64,000 nucleotides of DNA from Candidatus Gastranaerophilales bacterium (GTDB lineage: Bacteria; Cyanobacteriota; Vampirovibrionia; Gastranaerophilales; Gastranaerophilaceae), in the NCBI GenBank assembly GCA_910586855.1, contig CAJUJH010000001.1, positions 620,001 to 684,000 of the forward strand, given 5' to 3'. Position 1 is the first letter of the stretch; each line of letters starts with the position of its first letter. The notes beneath the pieces are model-generated. The model did not search any database. It saw only the letters and a program-made list of their open reading frames with translations, and was not told the origin of the DNA. Positions 25,752 through 34,478 of the stretch are shown piece after piece. A program made the translations under genes and the position numbers.

Positions 25752-26663
25752 ATGTATATGAAAAACAGCGCTTTTAATAACATATTACTTTTAACCACTG
25801 CATTTATCTGGGGCGCAGGATTTGCAGGGCAAAGAGCTGGCATGGAATTTATTGAACCTGTCACCTTTAACTGTGTGAGGTCTTTTCTTGGTGCGTTTTC
25901 ACTGCTTTTGCTTATAATAATCTTTAAGATTAAAAAAGGTCCTAATAAAAAAATGAATAAATGGGAAGAGCGCCGCTATATGCTTAAAGCGGGTATTCTA
26001 TGCGGTTTAGCTCTCTTTTTTGCAAGTAATATTCAGCAAATGGGTATGGTTTATACATCTGCTTCAAAAGCAGGTTTTATAAGTTCGTTATATATAATAA
26101 TAGTGCCTATGATTTCAATATTTTTAGGCAGAAAATTTCCCCCCACGCTATGGCTTGGCATTATTTTAGGGGCTTTTGGGCTGTATTTTCTTTGTGCTGT
26201 GGATGGTTTTTCAAATATAGGCTACGGTGATATTTTAATTATGATTTCAGCCGTTTTGTATTCAATCCACATTTTAGTGATTGACCACTATGCTCCAAAA
26301 ATAGACAGCGTAAAACTTTCCTGTGTGCAATTTTTTGTGGTCGGGCTGATTTCGCTTATTCCAATGTTCATATTTGAAAACCCTACTATTGAAGGCATTA
26401 TAGCGTGTAAATGGGCGTTATTGTTTACTGGGGTTGTTTCCTGCGGAATAGCATACACGCTTCAAATTATTGCGCAGAAAAATACTAATCCTGCACTTGC
26501 TTCTTTAATATTAAGTTTTGAAAGTGTTTTTGCAGTGCTTACGGGGTATTTGATTTTACATGAAGTTTTGACAATGAAAGAAATTTTAGGCTGCATATTA
26601 ATGTTTGCAGCGGTTTTAATTGCCCAGATTAAAAGGCGCGACACCGCCTCTAAATGCTGTTAG
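25752..26663 (+). CDS. EamA/DMT-family transporter
   Basis: A 303-residue membrane protein with ten predicted helices in two EamA halves (first half WGAGFAGQRAGMEFIEP; second half GDILIMISAVLYSIHILVIDHYA and SLILSFESVFAVLTGYLILHE). This family exports amino acids or small metabolites; the substrate is unknown. AAGGATTAA precedes the ATG at 25752; an alternative ATG is 6 bp later. It is the last gene of the 21-26.7 kb operon. Confidence 0.88.
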   Translation: MYMKNSAFNNILLLTTAFIWGAGFAGQRAGMEFIEPVTFNCVRSFLGAFSLLLLIIIFKIKKGPNKKMNKWEERRYMLKAGILCGLALFFASNIQQMGMVYTSASKAGFISSLYIIIVPMISIFLGRKFPPTLWLGIILGAFGLYFLCAVDGFSNIGYGDILIMISAVLYSIHILVIDHYAPKIDSVKLSCVQFFVVGLISLIPMFIFENPTIEGIIACKWALLFTGVVSCGIAYTLQIIAQKNTNPALASLILSFESVFAVLTGYLILHEVLTMKEILGCILMFAAVLIAQIKRRDTASKCC

Positions 26664-26675
26664 AGTCTATTTAAA

Positions 26676-27569
26676 TTATCTTGAATATAATTTTAAAACC
26701 GTTGTTAAATCCCGCTTTGTAGGATATGAAAAATAATTATACTGCGAAGTTTTTGCACTCATAATATCATATTTATTTTCGCTATGACCTACTATGCCTA
26801 TCGCATGACCTATTTCATGGACTAAAACCGAATAAATTGTAACATTTGTAAACTTTGTATTTTCTTTATCAAGCATATTAAGGAGGATTTCAGCCTTATT
26901 TATGGTATTTAATTGAGTTGAAACTCTTGTGCAGCCTCCTATTATTTCTCTTTCTTCTACTTTATTACAAAATTTCCTGACTTGATTTTCATCTGCAAAA
27001 CTTACCGTAATATCAGCATCATTTTTATTGTATACGACTTTAAAGCTTACAGTTGGTGCAAGGTACTTTTGCCAAGCTTGCAGAGCAGATTCAAGATTGA
27101 TATTAAGATTTGTCGGCTGAAACCATACTTTTATGGGCATTTTATCCCAGGTTGCAATACTGGTGAGTAAATTCAAATAATCGTCGCTGCTTTTTGTCAT
27201 TTTTAGTTTTGACATAGAACTTGCCATAATATTATTTGCATAATTTTTATAATGAGCTGTATTGTCTGATAAAAAGGCTTTGTTGGCATAATATATACAG
27301 GCAGGATAATCTTTGAGATTATAAAAAACTTCTGCAAGGCGATAATTAAATTTGGAACTTTCACCATGCACTTTTAGTGCCTGCTTGTAGCATATTGAGG
27401 CATTTTTATAATCTTCGTTTTTAAGGTATCTATTGCAGGTAAAATCATATTGGGTAAAGGATATAAGACTATTGAAAGAAAAATCTTTGATTTGTCCTTT
27501 ATTTAAAAGAAAATAGCAGAAAATGGCAATAAATGCATAAAAAATAATTCTTGAAAGTAATTTAAAAAT
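26676..27569 (-). CDS. Membrane-anchored TPR metzincin-like protease, non-canonical start
   Basis: The C-terminal half has the zinc motif HEIGHAIGIVGH followed by a Met-turn YDIMSA, typical of matrixin/metzincin-like proteases. Conventional calling starts at GTG 27371, but the frame stays open upstream and encodes a hydrophobic anchor (LLSRIIFYAFIAIFCYFLL) and a first TPR (NEDYKNASICYKQAL). No ATG, GTG, TTG or CTG exists in that upstream part. An ATT at 27569, 5 nt after a GGGG ribosome-binding-like stretch and 2 nt past the bioY stop, is the best start, giving 297 residues. Alternatively a frameshift fuses it to bioY. It is likely an extracytoplasmic protease. Confidence 0.7.
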   Translation of the reverse strand: MFKLLSRIIFYAFIAIFCYFLLNKGQIKDFSFNSLISFTQYDFTCNRYLKNEDYKNASICYKQALKVHGESSKFNYRLAEVFYNLKDYPACIYYANKAFLSDNTAHYKNYANNIMASSMSKLKMTKSSDDYLNLLTSIATWDKMPIKVWFQPTNLNINLESALQAWQKYLAPTVSFKVVYNKNDADITVSFADENQVRKFCNKVEEREIIGGCTRVSTQLNTINKAEILLNMLDKENTKFTNVTIYSVLVHEIGHAIGIVGHSENKYDIMSAKTSQYNYFSYPTKRDLTTVLKLYSR

Positions 27570-27571
27570 AT

Positions 27572-28309
27572 CTACCCCGCTTTTTCTCTTTCAATTCTGC
27601 GCATTTCACGTGCTTCGCGCGTGGTTCTGGCATCGCGTTTTGGTCTTGAATAATTTTTCATTGCAAGCCACAAGAATTGTTTAACAGGAATTGATATTGC
27701 AATAGCTACAAAAGAAAATACAATATCGTATATAACCTTGTGTCCGCTGAGCGTGGTAGATAGCGCCTGTTTTATGAAAGCAAAATTTACAAGGTGGAAT
27801 ATTCCTAAAATTGTAGTATATAATATGCCGCAAAAATGTATTGCTAAAACCCCTACGATTGAAGCGTAAATCATACTTTTGTAAGAGAATTTATCATAAT
27901 ATAAAACCCTGCTTGCAAACACTATTGCAAAGAAATACCCTAAAATATACCCGAAAAAGTAGCTTTTAACATACCCTAAGCCTCCGCCGAGTGCAAAAAC
28001 AGGCCAAACAAAAAATCCTATTAATAAATATAAAATAATAACAAAGCTGCCGAATCTTGCTCCCAAAATTGCCGCAATAAATAATACAACAGGGATTTGC
28101 GGGATATACAAATATTTTTTTGTGCCCAATCCAAAAGCTGCATCTTCATTTCCAATAGGCCAATAATGTGTTAAATTAAGCTGGGTAAATGTTATGACAA
28201 TTAATAATAAAAGGCACAAACAAACGACAACAAGCGTACCAAGGCTGAATGGTGTCTTTTCGCCCCTGTATATAAACTCTTCAAACTCGCCTTTTATTCT
28301 TTTGTTCAT
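27572..28309 (-). CDS. bioY: BioY-family biotin transporter component
   Basis: A 245-residue integral membrane protein with about six helices. The segment YIPQIPVVLFIAAILGARFG to the glycine-rich LGGGLGYVKSYFFGYILGY matches the BioY S-component core that binds biotin. A long basic C-terminal tail (RPKRDARTTREAREMRR) is unusual. The start overlaps the rimI stop as ATGA, so translation is coupled. ECF ATPase partners are not in this window; BioC and BioG are encoded about 29 kb away, so the cell may both make and import biotin. Confidence 0.83.
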   Translation of the reverse strand: MNKRIKGEFEEFIYRGEKTPFSLGTLVVVCLCLLLLIVITFTQLNLTHYWPIGNEDAAFGLGTKKYLYIPQIPVVLFIAAILGARFGSFVIILYLLIGFFVWPVFALGGGLGYVKSYFFGYILGYFFAIVFASRVLYYDKFSYKSMIYASIVGVLAIHFCGILYTTILGIFHLVNFAFIKQALSTTLSGHKVIYDIVFSFVAIAISIPVKQFLWLAMKNYSRPKRDARTTREAREMRRIEREKAG

Positions 28310-28815
28310 TTCAAAATTTCTTTTAAATATTCCTTATTTTTATAAAAAAGCTCTTTATAGCTCTCGTTAAAAATATTCTCAGTCCACATTATAATGGCAT
28401 CTTCATTGTTGTCTTGATAATATTTTTTCCTTACCCCTAAAGATTTAAATCCGAATTTTTCATAAAGCCTTTTAGCTTTTTCGTTTGATGCTCTTACTTC
28501 AAGTGTTATATATTTTATCTTTTTTTCATAACATTTTTCAATTGAATTTGTAATTAAAAAATGACCAACTCCCTGATGCTGAAAATTTGGATGCACAGCA
28601 AAATTTGTAATGTGCGCTTCATCAATAATATTCCACATACCAAGGTAGCCGACACATTTTTGGTGTTCATTTACTGCACACAAATATTGTGAAATTGAAT
28701 TATCAATCTCATTTACAAAAGAATCTCTTGCCCAATGGTGTTCGCCATAGCAATTTTCTTCTATCTCCATCACATCATCAAGATGATTAAGGCACATTGT
28801 TTCGATTTTAAGCAT
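28306..28815 (-). CDS. rimI: Ribosomal protein S18-alanine N-acetyltransferase RimI
   Basis: A 169-residue GNAT acetyltransferase with the acetyl-CoA motif HPNFQHQGVGHFLI, preceded by ITNFAVHP and followed by LEVRASNEKAKRLYEKFGFKSLGVRKKYY, the RimI pattern. It acetylates the S18 N-terminus. It is the first gene of a rimI-bioY-metzincin unit; the ATG is preceded by TAATAT at 7 nt and lacks a Shine-Dalgarno sequence. Confidence 0.9.
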   Translation of the reverse strand: MLKIETMCLNHLDDVMEIEENCYGEHHWARDSFVNEIDNSISQYLCAVNEHQKCVGYLGMWNIIDEAHITNFAVHPNFQHQGVGHFLITNSIEKCYEKKIKYITLEVRASNEKAKRLYEKFGFKSLGVRKKYYQDNNEDAIIMWTENIFNESYKELFYKNKEYLKEILK

Positions 28816-28865
28816 AGCAAAATATTAGCACACAAATATCTTTTTTAAAAAGTTTTTAAATCTTT

Positions 28866-29318
28866 TTAAGATTGGGCGCTGATATAAAAAGGAGTATGCT
28901 CAACAGATAGATTTTTATTATCTAAAATTCCTCTGTTTAATTGCGAATATGAGGCGTCTTTTGAATTAAAGCATTTTTTCAAAAACTCATACGCAACTTT
29001 AGGGTCGCATTTTTCCCCGCAGGTAAATAAATCTACTGCAGCATAACCAAGCTCGGGCCAAGTATGGATTGCAAGGTGGCTTTCAGAGATTATTACAACT
29101 CCTGAAACTCCATGCGGATTAAAAAGGTGAAAACATTTTTGAACTACTGTTGCTCCGCATTCAAGAGCTGCATCAAGCATATATTTTTCAACTAAAGTGG
29201 GGTTGTTTAAAACGTTCGGGTCGCATTCAAAAAATTCAGCTAAAACATGACGACCTAAATATTTAGAATGATTTAGTCTGAAATCTTCGTTTAATCCTAA
29301 AGGTACGGTTATCGCCAA
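28866..29318 (-). CDS. speD: S-adenosylmethionine decarboxylase proenzyme
   Basis: A 150-residue AdoMet decarboxylase of the prokaryotic class 1B type. Autocleavage occurs between Glu79 and Ser80 in ISESHLAIHTWPE to create the pyruvoyl cofactor; the catalytic FTCGEKCDP follows. It supplies decarboxylated AdoMet for spermidine synthesis. AGGAGGACT precedes the ATG. The promoter region contains TTTTGCATATAGTGT overlapping a TATAAT hexamer on the minus strand at about 29367-29387. Confidence 0.95.
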   Translation of the reverse strand: MAITVPLGLNEDFRLNHSKYLGRHVLAEFFECDPNVLNNPTLVEKYMLDAALECGATVVQKCFHLFNPHGVSGVVIISESHLAIHTWPELGYAAVDLFTCGEKCDPKVAYEFLKKCFNSKDASYSQLNRGILDNKNLSVEHTPFYISAQS

Positions 29319-29466
29319 TTCATAGTCCTCCTAAAAGTTTGCTTTTTTCTTTATCTATTTTTTAGACATTATACACTATATGCAAAAAACGTGTACATGT
29401 CAAAAATTGCTAATTTTGTTTTAATATTAATTAATATTTTTTAAAATTACCCGTAAGTTGAAACGC

Positions 29467-29490
29467 TATAACAATTTTTTGTTATAAAAT
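29467..29490 (+). promoter_or_regulatory. Palindrome overlapping the -10 of the response regulator gene
   Basis: TATAACAA (29467-29474) and TTGTTATA (29479-29486) form a perfect 8-bp dyad with 4-base spacer. TATAAA (29483-29488) overlaps its right arm and lies 9 nt before ATG, so a regulator binding here would occlude the promoter; autoregulation is plausible. Confidence 0.5.
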
Positions 29491-29497
29491 TTTGGTT

Positions 29498-30229
29498 ATG
29501 AATAAAGTATTTGTAATTGATGATGATATAGCAATTTTGGAATTGATTAAAATAAATCTTGAGCTATCAGGATATAATGTACAAACTTCATCTGACCCTA
29601 TCAAGGGTTTTCAGATGATAAAACAGGAAAATCCTGATTTGATAATATTGGATGTTATGATGCCTGAAGTTGACGGGTATTCTCTGGCTTTAAAAATAAG
29701 ACAGCAGGATGCAACAAAAAAAATACCGATTATTATGCTCACAGCCCTTGGTGAACTTGATGATAAGCTTAAAGGTTTTAATTCAGGGGTTGATGATTAT
29801 TTAACAAAACCTTTTGAGATTGAAGAATTAAAAGCAAGGGTTTTAGCTGTTTTAAATAGAAGCGGCAGAGCCCCTGAATCCTTAAGGTATAAAGAACTTT
29901 TATCATTGGGGGATATCACTCTTATTCCTGAAAGCTATACTGTAAAAATTTTAGATAAAGAGACAAAATTAACCCCTATTGAATTTGATATATTAAACTG
30001 TCTTATGCAGCACAATAATGAAATGGTATCGGCAAAAACCCTGCTAAAAGAGGTTTGGGGTTATAACGACAATGATGAAGGCGATACAATCAGGGTGCAT
30101 ATTAGACACCTAAGGTCAAAACTTGATAAAATTTCAACTGAAAAAAATAAATACATTGAAACTATATATGGCGGAGGATACAGATTAATCCCGGATGGGG
30201 TTAAAATGAAATCTCCAAAGTCAAAATAA
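29498..30229 (+). CDS. OmpR/PhoB-type response regulator
   Basis: A receiver domain with the acidic pair in VIDDDIAI, the phosphoacceptor Asp in LIILDVMMPEVDG (residue 52 from this start), the Thr in MLTALGE and Lys in YLTKPFE. A C-terminal winged-helix domain ends with EGDTIRVHIRHLRSKLD and YIETIYGGGYRL. The sequence is close in style to cyanobacterial RpaB-like regulators, but no sensor kinase is adjacent. I choose ATG at 29498; a TTG two codons upstream is in frame. There is no Shine-Dalgarno sequence and the message is probably leaderless. A carboxy-terminal protease follows 11 bp downstream. Confidence 0.9.
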   Translation: MNKVFVIDDDIAILELIKINLELSGYNVQTSSDPIKGFQMIKQENPDLIILDVMMPEVDGYSLALKIRQQDATKKIPIIMLTALGELDDKLKGFNSGVDDYLTKPFEIEELKARVLAVLNRSGRAPESLRYKELLSLGDITLIPESYTVKILDKETKLTPIEFDILNCLMQHNNEMVSAKTLLKEVWGYNDNDEGDTIRVHIRHLRSKLDKISTEKNKYIETIYGGGYRLIPDGVKMKSPKSK

Positions 30230-30240
30230 GAAGAATTAAA

Positions 30241-31506
30241 ATGAAAAATATAAAACAAACCTTAATTACATTGTGCTGCCTTGCAGTACTGTTTATTATC
30301 TGCTATTTTTTCAATCTGCAAGGTTCAATAAGCCCTAATAATGCTGCATTATTAAAAAGTGAGCCTGATAAAAGTATTCAGCTGGAACCAAAAGAACTTT
30401 TTAATGAAACCTGGTCTTTAATAAAAACAAGTTATTGGGATGATGAACTCAATGAACAAAATTGGTCAAGGTGGAAAAAACACTATGGAGATAAAATTAA
30501 AACGGAAGAAGATGCTTATATTGCGATAAATTCAATGCTTGCAAGCTTGAATGACCCTTATTCAAAATTTTTAAATAAAAATGAATTTGAGGAGCAAAAT
30601 TCAACCATAGATTCAAAAATATATGGTATTGGGGTTAATATAGCTTCAGCTGCAGGAAAAATTTATGTAATAAATGTAATAAAAGGTGCTCCTGCCGATG
30701 TCGGCGGCATTAAAGCAGGAGATATGATTTTAAAAATCAATGGTAATGACGTTAAGGGCGATAATCTTTTTCAGGCAGCAAATTATATTAAAGGCAGCTT
30801 AAACTCTCTTGTGGAGATTGAAATTTTAAGAGGAAATGAAAAGCTTACCAAAAAAATTAAACGTGCGGAAATTAAAATCAAAACCGTTGAAGCGGAAGCT
30901 TTAACCAAAGATATAGGCTATATTAGAATTATAAGTTTTATTAGTTCAAGTACTCCGATAGAATTTATTGAAGCTCTAAATAAGCTTGATGATACAAAGG
31001 CTTTAATCCTTGATTTAAGAGGAAACACAGGCGGTTTGTTCCAAAATGCACTTTTTGTTGCAAATATATTTCTTGACAGAGGTGATATTGTGCGCGTAAT
31101 TGGCAGAAATGGTCATAATAGTGCCTATGTTGCAGAAAATAAAGATTATGTATATGATAAACCGCTTGCGGTCTTAGTGGACGGCGAATCAGCTAGTGCA
31201 AGCGAGATAGTTTCTGCAGCACTTAAAGATAATAACAGAGCATTAATTATAGGTACAAAAACCTACGGCAAAGGGGTTGTACAAAAGGTTTACTCTATGC
31301 CGAATAATATGGGATTAAATTTAACCATAGCAAGATATTTGACTCCAAGCGGGAGAGATATTAATAAAAAAGGCATAGAACCTAATTACAGGGTTGAAAT
31401 TACAAAGGCGGATTTTGAAAATAATAATGATTCACAGCTGAATTTTGCAAAAAATATTCTTCAAAATGAAATTGAACGCTCAAAAATAGCAGCTAAAGAA
31501 CATTAG
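30241..31506 (+). CDS. Carboxy-terminal processing protease (S41, CtpA-like)
   Basis: A 421-residue membrane-anchored protease. A signal anchor (residues 8-24), an N-terminal helical region with LNDPYSKFLNKNEF, a PDZ domain (about 120-205, INVIKGAPADVGGIKAGD) and the S41 core are all visible. The catalytic serine lies in VDGESASASEIV near residue 310 and the lysine in GTKTYGKGVVQ near 340. Such proteases trim envelope proteins. It is in an operon with the response regulator, and its last 14 bp overlap the convergent unknown gene. Confidence 0.92.
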   Translation: MKNIKQTLITLCCLAVLFIICYFFNLQGSISPNNAALLKSEPDKSIQLEPKELFNETWSLIKTSYWDDELNEQNWSRWKKHYGDKIKTEEDAYIAINSMLASLNDPYSKFLNKNEFEEQNSTIDSKIYGIGVNIASAAGKIYVINVIKGAPADVGGIKAGDMILKINGNDVKGDNLFQAANYIKGSLNSLVEIEILRGNEKLTKKIKRAEIKIKTVEAEALTKDIGYIRIISFISSSTPIEFIEALNKLDDTKALILDLRGNTGGLFQNALFVANIFLDRGDIVRVIGRNGHNSAYVAENKDYVYDKPLAVLVDGESASASEIVSAALKDNNRALIIGTKTYGKGVVQKVYSMPNNMGLNLTIARYLTPSGRDINKKGIEPNYRVEITKADFENNNDSQLNFAKNILQNEIERSKIAAKEH

Positions 31507-32431
31507 CAGCTGCCTGTTTTGCAAAATTAATATATTTTGGTGTATTTGAGTATAACTGTGTGTATTTTTTAATAAAATTTTTATGCTCTGTGCAAAATGC
31601 CTCTAAATCAAAGCTTATACCTGTTTTTGGCGGATAGGTTTCAAAATTTAATGCAGAATAAAGTGCTTTTATAAGAGAATTTGTAATTGCATCTGAACCT
31701 CTTTTCCAAAAGGTACCATGCGCCATAAGCCAATGAAGAGAACCCATTTGCTTGTTTATTTGTTTTATATCTTTTTTAGATAAGTTTTTTCCTGCATAGT
31801 TATTCACCAAATCACTGTATATCTCATCGCAATATTTATATGAATCTATAATGCCGCGCGGAAAATGAATAATATCTTCATCATTCCCGTTTTTATTTTT
31901 AATTATATGTACTGTAGCTGCTTTTGGATATTCTTTCGGGCGTTCTACGCTGCGGCTGTTTTTTCCGTTTAAAAACTTCTCATATTTTTTAAGATACGCA
32001 CCATATTTATTTTGTTTATTGCATGCTGTTAAAAGTACAGAGCCTTCGTTGAGCCTTAATTCTCCAATATTGGCTGCTTTTACCCTGTCTTCAATATGTC
32101 CGTCTGCCCAGTCTTTATACTCTTTTGCAATGTATGATGTTGTATCTGAAAAAGATTTGCCATCTAAAATCATATTGGCTGCATTGTTTGAAATAGCAGC
32201 CATCTGTTTTGCCCAAGCCTCATCTTTGCCATAGCCTTCTATTTCAATAAAGAAATTTTTGGGGTTTTGTTTTATGTTTAATAAATTACTTCTTCCTAAA
32301 ATATTGAGTCTGGCTAAATCACTACAAAGCACCTTACTGTCTTGATTTGAATGATTGCTTGAAGTGAAGGTTTGTATTTTCTTATAATTTTGATTATTTT
32401 GCGCACCTATGGCTGTGGAAAAAATTTTCAT
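31493..32431 (-). CDS. Uncharacterised 312-residue protein, effector-like composition
   Basis: No signal peptide or membrane helix is seen. The N-terminus MKIFSTAIGAQNNQN is followed by a low-complexity polar stretch, like the MKIF/MQ-type N-termini of the genes at 33696 and 59608. A globular C-terminal region contains LHWLMAHGTFWKRGSDAI followed by a helix and FDLEAFCTEHKNFI. I cannot assign this block to a family. The start is immediately preceded by TATATAGTGT, so a leaderless message is possible. It is convergent with ctpA. Confidence 0.65.
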   Translation of the reverse strand: MKIFSTAIGAQNNQNYKKIQTFTSSNHSNQDSKVLCSDLARLNILGRSNLLNIKQNPKNFFIEIEGYGKDEAWAKQMAAISNNAANMILDGKSFSDTTSYIAKEYKDWADGHIEDRVKAANIGELRLNEGSVLLTACNKQNKYGAYLKKYEKFLNGKNSRSVERPKEYPKAATVHIIKNKNGNDEDIIHFPRGIIDSYKYCDEIYSDLVNNYAGKNLSKKDIKQINKQMGSLHWLMAHGTFWKRGSDAITNSLIKALYSALNFETYPPKTGISFDLEAFCTEHKNFIKKYTQLYSNTPKYINFAKQAAANVL

Positions 32432-32478
32432 ACACTATATATAAAAATTAAGAAGATAAAAAATTGCATAAAATTAAT

Positions 32479-33663
32479 TTATTCTTCTTTATTTATGCCG
32501 ATTTTTAAGGCGCCTTGCCCAAATTTCTTTTCAATATTATCCCAGGCTTTTGATAATTTTTTGGATTTTTCCTTTTCTTTAGCGCCAAAAAGCCCAAGCT
32601 GAGTTTCTTTTTTCTGTTCTATCTTTGATAATATTACCCCGGATGAACGGTAATTTATCCCTTCTTTATAAATTTCATCAAAAAGCTCATATATTTTTTG
32701 ATTAATTTCAAATTCACTGTCTATAGGTTCAGTCAGTATGATTTTGTTTGTAAAAATTCGAAATTCTTTTGTGCGCAGCATTATTGTAATAATACCTGCT
32801 GTTAAATTATGCTCCCTTAATTTTGCACAGACCGTATGAAGATGGCTGTTTAGTGCATTTTTAATTTCACTCTTATCTGTTGTAAAATTTCTAAACGAGA
32901 GGGTCTTAGAAATGCTTTTTGGCATAGAATTTTCATAATTAACAGGGTCAACAGAGTTTCCGGATAATTCTTCCTTTAAATCAAGTCCGTTTTTTCCTAA
33001 ATTTCTTTTTAAAAAATCATATGGAAGCTGAATATAATCATAAGCATTTCTTACATTGTGCCTACGAAGCGTTTTATCAAGATTTCGTCCTATGCCCCAA
33101 ATCTCATTTATTGCAGTATTTTTTAATATTTCATCCCTGTTTTTTTCATCTATCTCATACACGCCAGATTCATCTGTGTGGCGCCTTATCTTTGATTTTG
33201 CAATTTCAGAAGCTAATTTTGCAAGGGTTTTTGTACTTGAAAGCCCTGCTGAAACATCTATCCCTATTTCATCTTTAATAGTCTTTCTAATTTTTTTTGC
33301 AATCTCAAAGTAAGAGGTCTTATGTACCTTCTCGCATCCTGTTATATCTAAAAATGCTTCATCTATTGAGTAAACTTCAACATTCGGGGTGAAATCAAAT
33401 AATTTCTGCATAATCTTTTTTGAAATACTTCTGTATTTTGGCAAACTTCCCGATAAATAAATTGCATTTGGGAACTTTTTCTTTGCAATAAAATAAGGCA
33501 TACCCATTGCAATGCCAAGGTCTTTAGCAGGATTTGAGCGTGCAACAACACACCCGTCATTATTTCCTAAAACACAGACAGGTTTCCCTTTTAAGCTTGG
33601 GTCATACAATTCTTCGCAAGATACAAAGAAATTATTACAATCTATAAGAACAATAGCAGCCAT
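32479..33663 (-). CDS. umuC: UmuC-type Y-family translesion DNA polymerase
   Basis: Catalytic motifs are LIDCNNFFVSCE (metal-binding Asp8), the nucleotide-binding VARSNPAKDLGI, and YSIDEAFLD with the second catalytic acids. Thumb and little-finger regions follow, then a C-terminal DUF4113-like tail near residue 340 (YRSSGVILSKI). At 394 residues it is somewhat shorter than E. coli UmuC. No umuD is adjacent. TATAAT (33673-33678, minus strand) lies 9 nt before ATG with no Shine-Dalgarno sequence. No obvious LexA-type box was recognised. Confidence 0.92.
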   Translation of the reverse strand: MAAIVLIDCNNFFVSCEELYDPSLKGKPVCVLGNNDGCVVARSNPAKDLGIAMGMPYFIAKKKFPNAIYLSGSLPKYRSISKKIMQKLFDFTPNVEVYSIDEAFLDITGCEKVHKTSYFEIAKKIRKTIKDEIGIDVSAGLSSTKTLAKLASEIAKSKIRRHTDESGVYEIDEKNRDEILKNTAINEIWGIGRNLDKTLRRHNVRNAYDYIQLPYDFLKRNLGKNGLDLKEELSGNSVDPVNYENSMPKSISKTLSFRNFTTDKSEIKNALNSHLHTVCAKLREHNLTAGIITIMLRTKEFRIFTNKIILTEPIDSEFEINQKIYELFDEIYKEGINYRSSGVILSKIEQKKETQLGLFGAKEKEKSKKLSKAWDNIEKKFGQGALKIGINKEE

Positions 33664-33695
33664 AGCAGTAATATTATAATATCTTTTTGCTAAAA

Positions 33696-34352
33696 CTAAA
33701 AATTACCAATAGCAGTATCTTTTTGAGACTTGATTGCCTGTGTATATTCACTGTTTAAACATGGTATCTTCAGCTTATTGAATGCCGGGGCTAAATCCCA
33801 GTATTTATAACCGCTTTCTGTACAATGTGCAAAATCCGGAAGATGTGCAACAGGTACTAAATCAGCCCAGTAATGTTGCAAAATTTTAAGTGAAGCATCA
33901 TCTGTGGTATCAGGTTTAATCGTAATATGTCCTTGTTGAATGCCATAAAGTACACTGCTGGGTTTAGCATACGGTTCATCAATTGCTTTTGCTTCTTCAA
34001 ATTCCGGAAAGAGGTTTTTTGCTTCATCAAGAGTTTTGCATTTTTTTAAATCTGAATATGCTATTTTGTGCACCACAGCTAGCGGGAGGTTTTTTAAAGT
34101 TTCATCTTCGGCGTATTCTTGTGCAAGTTTTTCCACCCTTTTTGGAACTTTTCCGCTCCTTGATTTAATTTTTTCAATACTTTTTATTGCCGGGTCATTT
34201 TTGCAGTAAATGCTGCCACCAAAAGATATAGTATCATATTTATTTAAATTCTGAAATTTGTCCATCTTTTTATTGGCGCCAATATTATTGTTAAAGCTGT
34301 TTTGTCTTACGAGGTTTTGTGTTTTTAAATTTTGAACTGCAAATATTTTCAT
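33696..34352 (-). CDS. Uncharacterised lineage-type 218-residue protein
   Basis: The N-terminus MKIFAVQNLKTQNLVRQNSF leads into an Asn/Lys-rich linker and the short motif YDTISFGGSIY, also seen in shorter form (NLSFGTQ) in the gene at 59608. A soluble C-terminal region contains LQHYWADLVPVAHLPDFAHC and ends in AIGNF. No catalytic motif is recognised. It lies between umuC and pheT on the same strand. Function unknown. Confidence 0.6.
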   Translation of the reverse strand: MKIFAVQNLKTQNLVRQNSFNNNIGANKKMDKFQNLNKYDTISFGGSIYCKNDPAIKSIEKIKSRSGKVPKRVEKLAQEYAEDETLKNLPLAVVHKIAYSDLKKCKTLDEAKNLFPEFEEAKAIDEPYAKPSSVLYGIQQGHITIKPDTTDDASLKILQHYWADLVPVAHLPDFAHCTESGYKYWDLAPAFNKLKIPCLNSEYTQAIKSQKDTAIGNF

Positions 34353-34417
34353 CTTTTAATTCTTCTTATATTGTAAAAGTAATATATATAAAACCCGAAA
34401 ATATTTTATATTGCACA

Positions 34418-34460
34418 AATAAAACCGCCCTTGTTGAATTTTAAAAAGAGCGGCTTTATT
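34418..34460. terminator. Terminator downstream of pheT
   Basis: AATAAAACCGCCC and GAGCGGCTTTATT pair over about 13 bp with two imperfect positions and A/T flanks; orientation suits pheT on the minus strand. Confidence 0.7.
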
Positions 34461-34478
34461 AAATTTATTCAAATAAAC

